Notes: generated by a model from the letters alone, not told the origin. DNA of 64,000 nt from Panulirus ornatus (GCF_036320965.1 NC_092232.1:51172482-51236481), one strand, 5' to 3'. Shown: positions 31,406-46,470, counted from the first letter of the stretch. Numbers and translations are program-made.

Positions 31406-31653
31406 AAGTAATTATACTCCATAGTTCTCTTCTCCTGTCGATGTAAGCTGGGCATGATAAGTTTGGGTATCAGGTAACTACCAGCTAATCGTAGTGACCC
31501 TGATTTAGCTTATGTCCCCAGTCTCCTTCACCGTGAGTCTGGCTCGTATGGGCCTTTGGACTGGCCAGGTGTGGCTGTCAGACCCAACGCTGTGTCTGCA
31601 CGAAATCCAACCTCAGTACTGGACATAGACAAGAGGCCGCTGAGACATTGCTT

Positions 31654-31720
<67 letters not shown>

Positions 31721-31769
31721 GATTCCAAGGCAGGTGTTCCCTATTCAGCCTGACAACATATATGAAGAT
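31406..31769. other. Spacer with (CA)n
   Basis: (CA)n at 31658-31719. Nothing else recognised. Confidence 0.7.
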
Positions 31770-31960
31770 ATTACACCTCTCCCGTGTGGTAGAGGGGAAA
31801 GAAAGAACTCTACCCACGTATTTATTATGTGTTGCTGAAGGAAAAATAAGAGACGTCTGGACAGGGGAGCTGGAAGTCCATTTCTTCATTTATTGTCGTT
31901 TTTGTAAAAGGAAGACTAGGAGGTGGCCAAGGTGAGGATATTTCCACGAAAGCAGAGTTT
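31770..31960 (+). mobile_element. Decayed copy of the 22.96-kb SINE-like element
   Basis: GTAGAGGGGAAAGAAAGAAC TCTACCCACGTATTT, GTTGCTGAAGGAAAAATAAG AGACG, GGGGAGCTGGAAGTCC and GGTGGCCAAGGTGAGGATAT follow the same order as 22970-23130. The LINE-like tail is not evident here. Confidence 0.7.
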
Positions 31961-32014
31961 CAAAGGTGGGATGGGCAAGCAGGGATAATAAAATGGTTGA
32001 AGATATTTCACATC

Positions 32015-32020
<6 letters not shown>

Positions 32021-32063
<43 letters not shown>
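32021..32063. repeat. (TA)n microsatellite
   Basis: Left flank of the tRNA-like SINE. Confidence 0.97.
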
Positions 32064-32811
<748 letters not shown>

Positions 32812-33030
32812 CTATTGCCATTATTTCCTCTTCTTATTCTATTACCACTATTTCTCCTTCTTCAACTACCACTACTTCCCCTTCTTATTCTATTACCACT
32901 ATTTCCCCTTCTCATTCTATTACCACTATTTCCCCTTCTCATTCTATTACCACTATTTCCCCTTCTCATTCTATTACCACTATTTCTCCTTCTCATTCTG
33001 TTACCACTATTCTCTCCTACTTATTTCCTT
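32812..33030. repeat. 27-bp minisatellite, about 8 copies
   Basis: Unit ATTCTATTACCACTATTTCC CCTTCTC, period 27 bp. Open in all forward frames as a repeat artefact. Confidence 0.94.
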
Positions 33031-33173
33031 TTCCTCCGTCCGTGTGATGGGCTCGTGTGGAGCAAGTATGCTTAAGGAATTCAGTTCTGTCGTTGCTCCA
33101 CTTCAGGCGTGGCGTGAACATATCTCTGAAAGTACATAATAAACAGGGGTCATAGGTTCCCCCCCCCTTCGCT

Positions 33174-33227
<54 letters not shown>

Positions 33228-33491
33228 GTGTGCGTAGGCGATAACACATTTGCTAGATTCAATATTTACACAGTTTTTAACCTGAGGGCGAAAGAATGAA
33301 TTTCAGTTCTGAAACGCTGAAATCCGAAGATATTTCATTTTTTTTCCCCCCAGACATTCCAGCGTTTTATGTTCCAGTGAATGAATCATCAATTCCTTTT
33401 TCGTATCTATCATGGCTGAAGTCGCTTTAGTAAACGTACTACAAAAAAAATTAGTCTTCCCTTAAAACGCCATTTAGAAAACGAAGGAAGA
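33031..33491. other. Spacer with (GT)n
   Basis: (GT)n at 33176-33225. Nothing else recognised. Confidence 0.7.
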
Positions 33492-33575
<84 letters not shown>

Positions 33576-33735
33576 GCCATTTCTTCGGCCCCCATCGCCT
33601 CTGTCAGCCATGGGCGTTCGTGTACTACGAAAGCAAAGCGGTGGACACCACCATCTCCTCCTCCTCAACCTCCTCCTCCTCCTCCTCAAGCTCCTCCTCA
33701 ACCTCCTCCTCCTCTCCCTCCTCCCTGTGTGTGTG
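33492..33735. repeat. (AG)n and (CTC)n tracts
   Basis: (AG)n at 33492-33572 and a CTC-type triplet stretch at 33653-33725 broken by AAC/AAG. Confidence 0.95.
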
Positions 33736-34612
<877 letters not shown>

Positions 34613-34690
34613 TCCTATGAGTCCACGGGGAAATGAAACACGATAAGTTCCCAAGTGCACTTTCGTGTAATAATCACATCATCATATATA
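34613..34690. repeat. Dispersed unclassified repeat
   Basis: AAGTTCCCAAGTGCACTTTC GTGTAATAATCACATCATC matches 17776-17815. Its sharp start at the palindrome edge suggests that palindrome and repeat belong to one element. Confidence 0.65.
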
Positions 34691-34699
34691 TATAATCAG

Positions 34700-35172
34700 G
34701 GAAATAGATAAGTCTGCCTCTAAGGAACTGGGAGTCTTGTTTAGTTGTCGAAATTTCTTTTCTTCCGAACAGACGCTCCATTTGTACCAGATTGATCCAT
34801 CCTTGTGTGGATTACTGCTCTCTCTCTTAGCTTTGCGTCCTTACGTAAAAGAATTGAGTCGAAAGTAGTCCAACTTACGAACCCTCTCAGGCTAATTTCA
34901 AATCTTGATTTGCTTGCTCTGCGCCGTAATGTTGGATCAATTTCCTTCTTCTACAGGAATTACGTTGGTTTTCGCTCCCGAGTGTTGTCTGCTTGTGTGC
35001 CTCCCACCACTAGCTAGACCACGCGATACGGTGCAAGCTGCTGCGTCACATGATTACTGTGTGGTTGTTGGCAACTCAAGGGTGGGCCGTTTTGATAACT
35101 GTTTCCTTCCCCACACGTTGTAGATTTGGAACTCTCTACCTTCTCATGTCATTCCCAATAACTATGAACCTG
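34700..35172 (+). pseudogene. Jockey-like LINE C-terminal relic
   Basis: Across shifted frames one reads KELGVLFSCRNFFSSEQTLH LYQ, then RIESKVVQLTNP...LDLLALRRNVGSISFFYRNY, then CVPP, SHDYCVVVGNSRVGRF and FFPHTL..WNSLP. This order is typical of the C-terminal domain of Jockey-type non-LTR elements (ESKA..LI ... L..RR ... WN.LP). Several stops and shifts make it a dead copy. A (CA)n tract follows at 35173. Confidence 0.78.
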
Positions 35173-35222
<50 letters not shown>

Positions 35223-35231
35223 ACACACACA
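35173..35231. repeat. (CA)n microsatellite
   Basis: CA tract with one AT interruption, directly after the LINE relic, perhaps derived from its 3' tail. Confidence 0.97.
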
Positions 35232-36491
35232 GGATATAGAGGAACTAACTTTGTCTCTCTGGCCCTTATTGTATACTCCATAAGCTCTGGACGCAACTGA
35301 ACATTTCTCTTTTGTGGCTGGAGCCTTGATCATAAAAACTACCATCTCCATCTTTAAGTCTCAAACAAGCTATACCATCCTCATCTTCATACGATGGTTT
35401 TAACCAACTACCTGGCAGCTAGGAGGGGCCAGCATCGTGTCATAATATCATTGTGATTTCCTGAAATCACTCAAATTCTTTTCAGTAAACTGTCTTCTTC
35501 CAACCCTTCTGCTCTCCTAAGGTGAACAAGGTGAACCCCAGAACCACTGGAAATACACACAATATAAACATATTCTTTCCAGCACTCGTAGGAACATCTG
35601 TCCCTATATTTTCATCATCATTGTCCATTTTTCTTATACTTCCTACACCTCATACTTTTCTCTAAGTCTCACATACTTGCTGTCAGAAACCACGTCCATG
35701 AGGACGAAAACTGTACCAATATCTTCCATGAGAAATTGTTGAGAGCGAACGACGTATTCTTCAGATGTTCACAGGTACTGGCCTCCCTACAGTCCAGCGA
35801 GGCAATGAACTGGGAACGATTACCTCCCTTATTTAAGGAGGAACTTGACAACATCTACGTCTAACGTATTCAACATTAGTAATTCTACACATAAGAATAG
35901 GCAGATGAGGGTAATGAGGAGCGTCGCTCACCTCATACGCCACACTCATCTACAAAAAAACACTAAGTCTAATTAAACTTTACAGCTACGTATTTCTATG
36001 ACTGCCTTGTTCTACACAAGCACGATAATTCGACATGTAGTTTCGTAGGTCAAACATAACCATATCTTCAAATCCTCTTAGTTATTAGATTCCATATATG
36101 ATACAGACCACGTGAGAGAGTGCCATTAGAAAGGCATAATATGCATTGAAATATCCAAAGTAAAAGAACTTTAATTTTGTTGAAAATACCGATAAGATCA
36201 GCTCAGGAATTTATTTTTCTCATTGTATGTTTAGGTGTACAGAGTATCAGGTGAGTCTCCCCTAAAAATCTTCTTGAAGTAGAAAATTGCATCTTAGTAT
36301 AACAGAGAACGGAATTATAGGGAGGCTTAACGAAATCATAAACTAATTCCCTTTCTTCACCAGCCCACCGAGACATTTTCACTCCAAATTAGGTAAGCTA
36401 TTTTGAATATAGCAATGTATTATATGCACTCTGAATGAAAATTGTATATAATAGTGACGTGTACATCAAATTATTTCCCTATATTAATCAG
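35232..36491. other. AT-rich spacer, nothing recognised
   Basis: No gene or repeat that I can support. Confidence 0.5.
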
Positions 36492-36751
36492 AGTTTGAGA
36501 CGCCAGTGTTTCTGGAGTGTCATCAAAATACATTTGATGACAAGTTCAGCTGGATCACAGCAACTCTGACGATACACTCAGCCGAGTCATACACCACGGA
36601 CGTGGTCTCTGTTCTCCGTCGTGTTCGTCACAACACTGGTGATGTAAGACGCTATCACCAGTACAGAGGAACGAGCCCCTTCAACTCCTTTTCGTCAGTG
36701 TACCTTAAGTACACTGCTCATTACAGTAACATCAACATTAATTTGATCTAA
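36492..36751 (+). CDS. Possible terminal exon, unknown protein (weak)
   Basis: I do not recognise this sequence. A frame of 86 codons runs from just after an AG (TTTCCCTATATTAATCAG) at 36491 to a TAA at 36749-36751. It begins FETPVFLECHQNTFDDKFSW and ends YTAHYSNININLI. It is richer in GC than its AT-rich surroundings, contains no simple repeat, and many third positions are C or G. It has no ATG near the start, which would fit an internal or last exon. No partner exon, polyadenylation signal or domain was identified. It could equally be a chance frame or a decayed transposon. Confidence 0.22.
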
Positions 36752-37677
36752 AGCAGGCTCAGGCTCTCAGCATTTCATTTCTAGGACACCAGAGACACCG
36801 GTCTAGTCAGAGGGAATGAATATATATACATAAACCATCATCCTATGAAAAACAGAATAGCACTATATGATCAAGTGTTTCCAAGGACGCGCCTACCCAT
36901 CCCATACGCAAAATTCATCTCAAAATTTCACATGGAAAACTCCCTGGAGGAGAGAGAGTTATCATGTCCTCTGGTACCTCACACAACATCCACATCCACA
37001 GGAACCCCAGACGTTGTGAGAGACACATATGGGCTGACCTGTGCCAATAATGGCACTCTAAGGACGAGCTGTCATAAACACGGAGCCAGTGCCAGACTTG
37101 ACCTCTCGAATCTGTCACCTTTTTTTTGGGCGCCAGAGGGAAAGTCTGCTGGGCGTCTAGAAGGCAGACAGGCAAACAGACAGGCAGACATCTGTGCACT
37201 AAGTTATCTTACCTCCCTAAAGAGGGTGGTAGGGCTAGCTACCTTCTCGCCCCAGGGAGACTAGTAAGACAAACTTAGCAGATATAATTACCCGATGCTT
37301 TTAAATTCTAACTACACAACCTAAAGCTAACAAAGGAAGAAGATAAATGACTTGTATTCCTTTAGGAAGAGAGGTATATAACACGTAAATGTCAGCATAA
37401 CAGATGACATATGAAGCTTCATATGAACTCTTCGAAACGATTGAAGCCAAAATACATTGGAATGAAGGCAGGTCGGGAGGAAAATGTGTACCTGACAGAC
37501 CTGGATCTGAAGTAAGTCCTGTGTGCCAAAGACACTCAAGTTGTATCACTAATTCTTATCCTGCTTGCACGCCCTCCCTGTAAACAACAAGCGCTACCCT
37601 CCTGACTGTTGAAGTGATGGCCAGGAACCATTTTACTTACACCCTCCGTGTCAATAGGTTGGAGACAGTAGCCACCC
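36752..37677. other. Spacer, nothing recognised
   Basis: A 139-codon frame (36845-37264) has low-complexity patches and matches nothing that I know. A short CAGACAGGCA repeat lies at 37164-37190. Confidence 0.5.
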
Positions 37678-37900
37678 CCAGGGAAGTACTACATCCACTT
37701 CCAGGCATCTGAGACAATTCTCTTCCTCGAAGTTCTTCCCAATCAAACTCACGCTTCAAACTACCAATCTCATTTCATTATTAGACCTAATAATCTCAGT
37801 TTTATTTACAATTGCCCTTAACTTTCTTCTCACATACACTCTCTCAAACTCAAACATCAGTTTCAGCAAATTATAGCCGGAACCATCATACACCCTCTGT
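37678..37900 (-). pseudogene. LINE RT fragment, decayed
   Basis: The minus-strand frame contains LMFEFERVYVRRKLRAIVNK TEIIR, which aligns with LVTEFGKVCGRRKLRVNVNK SKVIR at residues 339-363 of the 59-kb ORF. Downstream the similarity continues to the CFRYLGVD region (CACTTCCAGGCATCTGAGAC in the plus sense). Confidence 0.85.
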
Positions 37901-38719
37901 GTCAGTGTTGTTGGATTTTTCTTTTTGTACTTAAATGAAGCTACTGGTTTTGACATAACAACTTTTCTTCTCATACATCGTACATATGATATTTTCTCTT
38001 CATATTCTTATACTTTTTATTGCACTGATCTTTTCCCCTCTTCCTGTTTTTTCTTCTTGCGTTTTTTGACTGGTACTATTAAGGAATTCTATTTCAAAAC
38101 GAACTTCTTGTCATGATAGATAAATCCGAATGAAATACAGTGTGATAAAATGACCACGGAAATAGGTTTGAAATGTTATCTAATTCTAAAGAAGTTTCTC
38201 TGATATTAGTGAAAGTATTCTGTGTTTGTTTTTGATAGAAAACGAGTTAATGATAGACTTATTCATTTGTGTTTCGCACTGTTGGCTGCCCTATAGTTTC
38301 TTCCTTCCCTTTGAGAAGTTCGATACTAAGCTGAGAAATAGATCTACAAAAGACATCAAATGTCTACAGCTTCAAAGTTACATAATATAACTGATGGACG
38401 TGGATTCCAGATGGCAAATGTATCTAAATATCGTTGTGTGCAAAGTCATATACATCAGTAGCTAAACGAGATGACAAGCGACAGTATGATTACCATTGAG
38501 ATACAAAAGATAAATGAAGAAAAAGACATTGGATTGATAATCTGTAGTCTTCTAAATCCAAGTAAGCAGTGCACTGGAATACAAGAGGCGAACAGATTCT
38601 AGGGTTCACAGACAGGAGCATTCGAATCCAAGTCTAAGAAATATCAAACTTATGCTCACTATTTTTGATTAAATGGTGCGTCCTCAGCTTGGATATTGTA
38701 TCCAATATCCCATGGTGCT
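37901..38719. other. AT-rich spacer, nothing recognised
   Basis: No supported feature. Confidence 0.5.
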
Positions 38720-39530
38720 CCATTTTTTACCACATCCACTTCCAGGCATCTAAAACAATTCTCTTCCTCCAAGTTCTTCCTGATGAAACTCACGCTTCAA
38801 ATTACTAATCTTTTTTTCATTATGAGACCTGATAACCTCAGTTTCATTTACATTTGCTCTTCGCTTTCTTCTCTCACACACTCTCCCAAAACTTGAACGT
38901 CAGTTTCAGTATATTTCCTCTCAAATCTGCCACCAACACTGTATCGTCGACAGACGACATCTGGCTCACTTCTCAGGCCCACCCTCACCCTTGACAGACT
39001 GTAGACCATCTCCTCTCTCTAAGACCCTTTGCATTCACCTCCCTCACCACCCCATCCATAAACAGATCAAACAGACATGGTGACACCACACACCCCTGTC
39101 GTAGACCCATCTTCATCTGAAACCACTCACCCTCTTTATCTACCTATTGGTACACACGCCTTATTCTCTTGATAGACACTCCTCACTGCTTTTGATAGTT
39201 TTCTTCCCAAGCCATATGTTCTTAACACCTTCCAAATGCAACCATTATCAATTCTACCATATGCTTTCTCCAGATCTATAAATGCCACATAAAAATCCCT
39301 CTGTGTCTTCAGGTATTTCTCGCAAACATTCTTCAAAGCAAACACCTGATGCACACATCCTCAACTGCCAGCAATACTTCCCTAAACACCTCACATTCCT
39401 CACCCATTCCCCTAATTCCTCTCACTCTTTGCCATTCTTCACTCAGTCTCTCCTGGTTTTTCTTCACACAAGACGCTTTTCTAAGCTCACTTACTCTCAC
39501 TATTCTTTTCGCACTCAAATAATTTCTCAC
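38720..39530 (-). pseudogene. LINE RT domain relic
   Basis: The minus-strand frame at 39136-39354 reads HQVFALKNVCEKYLKTQRDF YVAFIDLEKAYGRIDNGCIW KVLRTYGLGRKL. It aligns with DQVFALKNVCEKYLEKQMDL YVAFMDLEKAYDRVDRDALW of the 59-kb ORF. The motif A aspartate (IDLEKAY) is kept; the second aspartate of motif A is G. Downstream (38720-39130) the RQGC, NLFMDG and RRKLR..VN regions can be followed with stops and shifts. Upstream frame 39333-39530 probably derives from the linker before the RT. Closer to 37.7 kb than to 59 kb in several positions. Confidence 0.88.
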
Positions 39531-39536
39531 CCACGC

Positions 39537-39566
39537 GTGTGTTTGTGTGTGTGTGTGTGTGCGTGT

Positions 39567-39624
<58 letters not shown>

Positions 39625-39720
39625 CTTTCCTATCCGTTACGTCATACGGTTCCTCGTAATATAAATGATATCATGAAACATAGACTGGGAAAAGAAAATA
39701 ACGTCGAGACACCGCTTAAT

Positions 39721-39816
<96 letters not shown>
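39537..39816. repeat. (GT)n and (AG)n microsatellites
   Basis: (GT)n at 39537-39623 and (AG)n at 39723-39816. Confidence 0.97.
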
Positions 39817-39819
<3 letters not shown>

Positions 39820-39965
39820 TCAGGCGCCTCCGCGGGGGGACTGCACTCAAGTGCCCTCCACCAAGGGAGGTTTACGAGCACGTGAAGAGGAGTTCCCGAA
39901 AGCGACGGTATTGTATGCCCAAGAATGGAAAGGATCAAGACGTCACGAAAGAATGGCTCAGTGTA

Positions 39966-40440
39966 GGGGATAGTGTGGTCACTCCTCTTGCCTGGGGGTA
40001 GGATAGGCTAGGGATAGTGAGGTCTTTCTCTTGCTAGGGGAGCATAGGTTAGGGATAGTGTGGTCACCCCTCTTGCTGAGGGAGGATAGGCTAGGGATAG
40101 TGAGGTCTTTTCTCTCGCCTGAGGGAGGATAGGCTAGGGATAGTGAGGTCTTTCTCTTGCTAGGGAAGCATTGGCTAGGGATAGTGTGCTCATCCCTCTT
40201 GCCTGTGGGGAGGATAGGCTGGGGATTGTGTGGTCTTTTCTCTTTCTGGAGAGGATAGGCTAAGGATAGTATGGTCTTATTTCTCGCTGGGGGTAAGGAA
40301 GTCTTGGGATAGTGTGGTCTCTCTCGCCAGGGAAGAAGGAAGTCTTGGGATAATGAGGACTTATCCCTCGCTGGGGCAAGGTGATATGGTGACAGGGATA
40401 TCTTATCTCTCGCTAGGAGGAGGTGAGTAGGTGGGTAGTC
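39966..40440. repeat. Degenerate ~44-bp minisatellite, about 10 copies
   Basis: Units built from GGATAGTGTGGTC, CTCTTGCTNGGGG and AGGATAGGCTAG with variable spacing and many substitutions, especially at the right end. Confidence 0.85.
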
Positions 40441-40460
40441 ATGCAAGAGAGGTCTTGCAT

Positions 40461-40964
<504 letters not shown>

Positions 40965-42208
40965 TCCCAATTGATAATGGTGAACTAAATATCCTATCCA
41001 GTTAATTACCCCACTTATTTTGGGCGGGATTTCATCGCCCATCACCATCATCATCAGGGAGGAAGGCAGATGGTTCATAACTGGGGGTGGATTGGATGAC
41101 TGAGTGGTACAATCATGAACTGGGATTCATCTATCGTGAGGGCCGGTCGTGTGACTGGTGCAGATGACGGGCCACGTCATGTGTCAGTCATCAAACCACC
41201 CTGGTCTTCGTCAGGTCCACAGACTCTCACAACAGACCCTCACACACACACACACGTAAAGTCTTGGTCTGTCTCATGTAAAGTTAATGTCCCGCAGAAG
41301 AAGGTTTTGAGGTTAACAACACACAAGTGTTACAGAAACTTAAAGTAACACATCAGCAGGTAACACAACCATCCTGGAACTTAAAGTAACACATTACTAG
41401 GTAACAAACCATCCAAGAACTCAAAGTAACACGTCACTAGGTAACAAACCATCAAAGAACTTTAAGTAGCATGTCACAAGGTGACGTAGCCATCCAAGAA
41501 CTTAAAGTAACACATTACTAAGTAACACATTACTAGGTAACACAACCATCCCTCAGGAACTTCAGACTTTCATGCCACAGACAATAAATGCAGGAATAGT
41601 CAACCATTTGTACTGTACGTGGTGAACTTTGAGGGAAATCAAGGAACAAGATCCTACAAGCTTCACAAGTGAGAACCTACAGACATTGGACCACAACCTG
41701 ACCACATTACTCTCGTAGACCAGTGCGGTCTGGGTTACTGGCCCTGCTGTCTGCTGGAGAGGAGAGAAGGAAAGGGATTTCAAGTGTAATGTCTTTAATG
41801 TCTTGACCTTTATGACATAGACAGCATGAACCAAATTGGGAAGATACGAAAACGAAACCTCAGACCAGACAAAACCCACATGAAGATGCTGCCAGCGAGC
41901 CTGGCCAGTACCATACCCTGTAGTATCTACATTTTAACAACCATCTTACATATAGGATATCTTTAATGACCATATCTGTGAAGTATATCTACCAAACATG
42001 GAATACAGAGCTCGCGAGAGACTCCACGTCACAGATGCGATGGAATTTCGAACAGATGAAAGTCTTGTGTTTTTTCCTTTCCCCTCCGCCTACCCCACAC
42101 ACTGTCTCCTCTCGTTAGCCTGGCTGGTGCTTCACAAGTGGCCATAACTTGAATATGTTTCTAAACCCAGGTGAAATTAACGCCCAAAGCACTTGTTATG
42201 GTTTAGTT

Positions 42209-42299
<91 letters not shown>

Positions 42300-42835
42300 G
42301 GGAATATTGTACACCATACTCACTCGTCGTAATAATCAAGAAAGATAATTTTGCAACTTTCCTCAACAATGGTTTTGGAACAATTCCTAAATACGTATTT
42401 GAAATACATATTTGCCAAGGTTTCCTGGACCCACGTTTGTGTGTCAGGGAAATGTCTCGTTTCTCGTCACACTTCAGTAAATTCAGAGTGAATCAAAAAA
42501 TAACGTTTGTGTATCGGAAATACAATTGTCTTTCGTCAATTCTGCGTGTGTGTAAGATGTTCAGTCTCGGTTTCCACGTATTTGTTATGCCACTTATTAT
42601 CATCGTACAGTTTACGACCCTCAGGACGTTCACAACCTCGAACATATGAAGCTTCACAGTCTCAGGTCCGAAGCCGAGTGAATCACACCCGCTCATTGTT
42701 TCGGGGTTTCTATTTGTTTCACTCAAGCGCAAAACGAATATATGAAGCTTCACAATCTCAGGTCTGAAGCTGAGTGAATCCCACCCGCTCATTGCTTCGG
42801 GGTCTCGATCATTTTCACCCAAGCGCAGAGGATGT
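40965..42835 (+). repeat. Left arm, block A of a large inverted duplication
   Basis: Reverse complement of 51735-53660. Over 41562-41879 the two arms differ at only 2 of 318 positions. It contains about five tandem units of ~40 bp (GTAACACATTACTAGGTAAC and AACTTAAA; 41340-41560), an (AG)n tract (42212-42298), and two copies of a 96-bp unit (42640-42835; the right arm has three). A 105-codon frame is shared with the other arm but both differences change the amino acid, so it gives no sign of protein selection. Confidence 0.93.
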
Positions 42836-43618
42836 TTTCATCGTTTTTTTTTCTTTGACGAAATACTGTTCGTATGAGAGATATACCATCTTTCCTTACT
42901 CCATAGTAATCAATAAATGCTAACTGAGAACTTCTATATATTGAATATGAACCAAATTGTACATATTTCTGTTTTGAATCACTTAATATAGATTTTTTCG
43001 TTATCATTACCGATAAATGTAGTTTCTACATAGTGTACGGCCAACATACTTATTGGGTTATATTCTTCATATATTTCATGTAAATTAAAGTAATGTTTCC
43101 TAAATAGACCTTTCTTTGATCAGACTAGTGTGCCAGCCGTATGATGAGTTCTTCAACAACCAACGACGCAAATTACGCAAGTGTAAGCCAATGATACGCA
43201 ATAAAACCAGGATTAAAGTTACATATAATGTCTAATACGCATGCTTGCGTATGAAAACCCTGATATGACTAAAGGTCTACCTAGAACTGTAAACCTGGCG
43301 TGTTAAACCTTTCCCTTCATATTAGGTATACGTAATTATACGCATGTATAAGGTGGTACTTATATGCAGAAACATATGAAACTTGTAGTTACAGACCATA
43401 GCTGTTGTTATAAATGGATGGAGACAGATCCTGTTGTTACCACTATGTAACACTGCTGCCACTAACCTCCACCACTGTTAACAGCTCCCTAGTGCTGCCA
43501 CTTGCTTTCAATGCTGCCACTAGCCTCCATTACTGCTAATTGCCCCCTAGTACTGCCACTAACCTCCACTGCTGCCACTAGCTTCACCAGTACCAAGTCG
43601 CCACACACTTGGGCCGCT
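42836..43618. other. Left-arm-specific sequence
   Basis: About 780 bp without match in the right arm. 43437-43600 is a degenerate tandem repeat of CTGCCACTAACCTCCAC-like units. No gene recognised. Confidence 0.65.
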
Positions 43619-44026
43619 ACTCCTGAGCCACCTGCCCATCATCGCTGATGGGAAAGGTGAGACACATAAACCTTCCCATCACTGCTGATACACAGCCCCA
43701 TCCATCACTCCCATCACCACAGATGGGAGAGGAGCTAGGCAGCCCTCACCATTACTTCCCATCACCATTGACTGGAAAGGAGCCAGGCAGGCAGTCCCTC
43801 CCATCACCACTGACTGGAAAGGAGCCAGACAGTCTCTCCCATCACCACTGATGGGAGAGAAGCCAGGCAGGCAGCCCCTCCCATCACTTCCCTAACTCAT
43901 CCATCATAAATGTGTTCAGTTATCCTTTACTCCCTCAACACCCAGGCTGACACACTGGCCATTACAATCCACAACTTTTAATGGAACACAGTTCCTGTTG
44001 AAATATTGCACAGCATCAGAATAAAG
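43619..44026 (+). repeat. Left arm, block B, with 48-bp-type repeats
   Basis: Reverse complement of 49394-49868: GAGCCACCTGCCCATCATCG at the left end and AATATTGCACAGCATCAGAA TAAA at the right end both recur inverted. Inside, units CTCCCATCACCACTGACTGG AAAGGAGCCAGGCAG repeat four to five times. The homology stops sharply at 44026/49394. Confidence 0.92.
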
Positions 44027-45234
44027 GGTTATATTGCAGTTCCTAGTCTTGAAATATGAGGAGATATGGCGCCTCTGTGTCCCCTAAATATGTGTGCCTG
44101 TGTACACGCGTTAGGCGAAGCGTTTGTGATTATGTAATCACGTGATTGTAATTATGTAATTACGTGATTGTAATTACCTGTTTATAGAGGAAGTGGTGGG
44201 TGCTCTACACTAATGGGGTCTCTCATTTCTCTGTTATCCATGAGCGAAATAGCGGGGCTGTGTCACTCTCTCTATCATTTTTTAAGTCCCCCTTTGTTTG
44301 GCCTTTGTGTATTTTGATCTTCATTGTTCGCACGTTGCTCTCCTGGTGTGTCGATTCGTTCGTACACAAGTGAATTCCTCATTTCTAGCAAGTCTGGCAG
44401 ACTGATTTTAGTACCTCCTGAAACTGAAACTGTTCCACACTGAACAGATCAATCATTACGAGTTATTCTCCCCCCCTTTTTGTATCCTCACTGTATCTTC
44501 CAATTCCTCTGTATTCCTTTGATTCGACAACACTCTTTCAGCATATTTCATCGGCTCTGTGAGTCTGTTTCGAGTTTGTCTCTGCCCATCTTTTCCCGTC
44601 ATGGTTGTCCTGATCCGAGAGTAATGGGTCATTAACTCGTCCACCTCATCAACCTCCCTCCAAAATAAGCCTTGATCTCCTCTGCACCCTCGCCTTCCCC
44701 ACCTCCCCTCCCCCCATGGGATTCGTTTAACACTAGAACTCTGAAGTCCTGGAAACTTTCCCATGGTCAGTCAAGTTCCTTGACCTTATTATTTTTCTCC
44801 AAAGTTCCACCAGCACTTGTTTACAGACTTCATCTGTTCCATAATCTATTCCATTAACCTCAGCTGTTCCATATCTCCTCCATTAATCTCAACTCTTCCA
44901 TATCTCTTCCATCCATCTCTTTTTTTAAAGAAAGCTCTTCAAAATCAATATCAAAACCTAGAGTTGCCTCATGGCTTAGAACTTTGCTTTATCTCTATCA
45001 AATTAAGGTTTTAATATTTTGAGAAGAATTTAATCTTAATCGGCTCTTTGAATGATCTACTTTCCTCTATTCCAATCTACAATAAACTGTCATTTTGATT
45101 CGAGATAATTGGAGACAATCGACCCTACTGATTATACAAATATAATCTTCTAATCATCAAAACCAGGTTCTTGTTGTGGTTCAAACCTAAACAGTAGAAC
45201 TGATTAGGGGAAAATAGATTTGGTTGAATTAGAT
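44027..45234. other. Central region, left part; nothing firm
   Basis: 44164-44220 (TACCTGTTTATAGAGGAAGT GGTGGGTGCTCTACACTAAT) weakly resembles the CR1-like terminus at 16.6 and 28.2 kb. The rest has no supported feature. Confidence 0.45.
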
Positions 45235-45490
45235 GTTGTTTGATTCCGTCGTCAATTGGCGAAATTGGACCGTCGTCAATTGGCGAAATTGGATTTTCTT
45301 CGTCAATTTGGCAAGGTGGAATTTTCTTCGTCAATTTGGCGAGATAGGATTTTCTTCGTCAATTTGGCGAGATAGGATTTTCTTCGTCAATTTGGCGAGA
45401 TAGGCTTTTCTTCGTCAATTTCACAAGATAGGATTTTCATCGTCAATTTGGCGAGATAGGATTTTCATCGCCAAGTGACAAGATAGGAGC
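45235..45490. repeat. 28-bp minisatellite, about 9 copies
   Basis: Unit CGTCAATTTGGCGAGATAGG ATTTTCTT, period 28 bp, more diverged at both ends. Confidence 0.94.
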
Positions 45491-46007
45491 TTCTCTCGTC
45501 GTCATCTCGATCCTGTTATATAAATGGTCAGACATACACTTAATGGTGACTAAGTCTATGTTTAGGAACTCCCGCTATGGGCCACCGGGCGCGTTCAAGT
45601 CTCAAAGGCTGAAATGTTAATGTGTGTGTGTGTGTGGAGTAGCGCTAGGCCGGTGTGTGGCGCAGTGGTGGTATAGCCAGATAGCATTGCCAGCCAGGTA
45701 TCCCTCCCCACCCATCCTCTTCCTCCTCCCGTAGCCCGAGTGCAGGTAGAGCTGCGGAGGGAACCAGCTAGCATAGTGCTGGTGCTGCTGTTGCCACTGC
45801 TGCTGTTCGCGTCTTTGTTTGGTTCTCGTTATGTTCCAGAATTCGAAGGACAATATCGTCAAAAACAAAGACGCCTCGGACCTACACAAAAGGTTTGGGT
45901 AAAGATTTCAGAATATACCAAGACCACTTTATTTTGAGACGTGTATCCATCCATCTACTTCAGGTTAACTTGGGATATGTTTCACAACTGTGGACAAATT
46001 ACCTTCG
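45491..46007. other. Spacer, nothing recognised
   Basis: Short (GT)n at 45622-45636. No gene signal. Confidence 0.5.
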
Positions 46008-46131
46008 GAGCAAACTCCCTTTTTACCTACAGTCACCCCACCCCCTCTTCCCCATTGTGGAGGAGGGGGAGCAAACTCCCTTTTTCCCTCCAGTCTCTCC
46101 CCTCTTCCCCAGTGTGGGGGAAGGGGGTGGT
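46008..46131. repeat. ~60-bp tandem duplication
   Basis: Two copies of GGAGCAAACTCCCTTTTT followed by CTCTTCCCCA and GTGGGGGA-type ends (starts near 46008 and 46068). Confidence 0.8.
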
Positions 46132-46419
46132 GGTTCAGTGATGCCATTAGTCGTATCCAAGAGGAGGTCAAACAAGGAGAGTCTCCCGTGTGCCTAACGA
46201 CCCATAAAGAAAACAGGGAATATCTGAAGCGCTTCGAATCAAAAGTCGAGGAGTTCCATTCCACGCATGCAAGTTAAGGGGGATCGTCTAGGATCCACTG
46301 GGTATTCCGCGTCCCAGTTTTTGAGTTTCGCTAATGTTTCGACCCCTTCCCCATCGCCAGAGCAGTGGCAGGAGGGAGTGGAGAAAGATATTTGCTTACG
46401 TTGATGTATTCATTGCTTA

Positions 46420-46470
<51 letters not shown>

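Noticed and set aside
36845..37264. 139-codon frame with mixed composition
   Set aside because: No domain recognised, a CAGACAGGCA repeat inside and no splice or expression signal; weaker than the frame at 36.5 kb.
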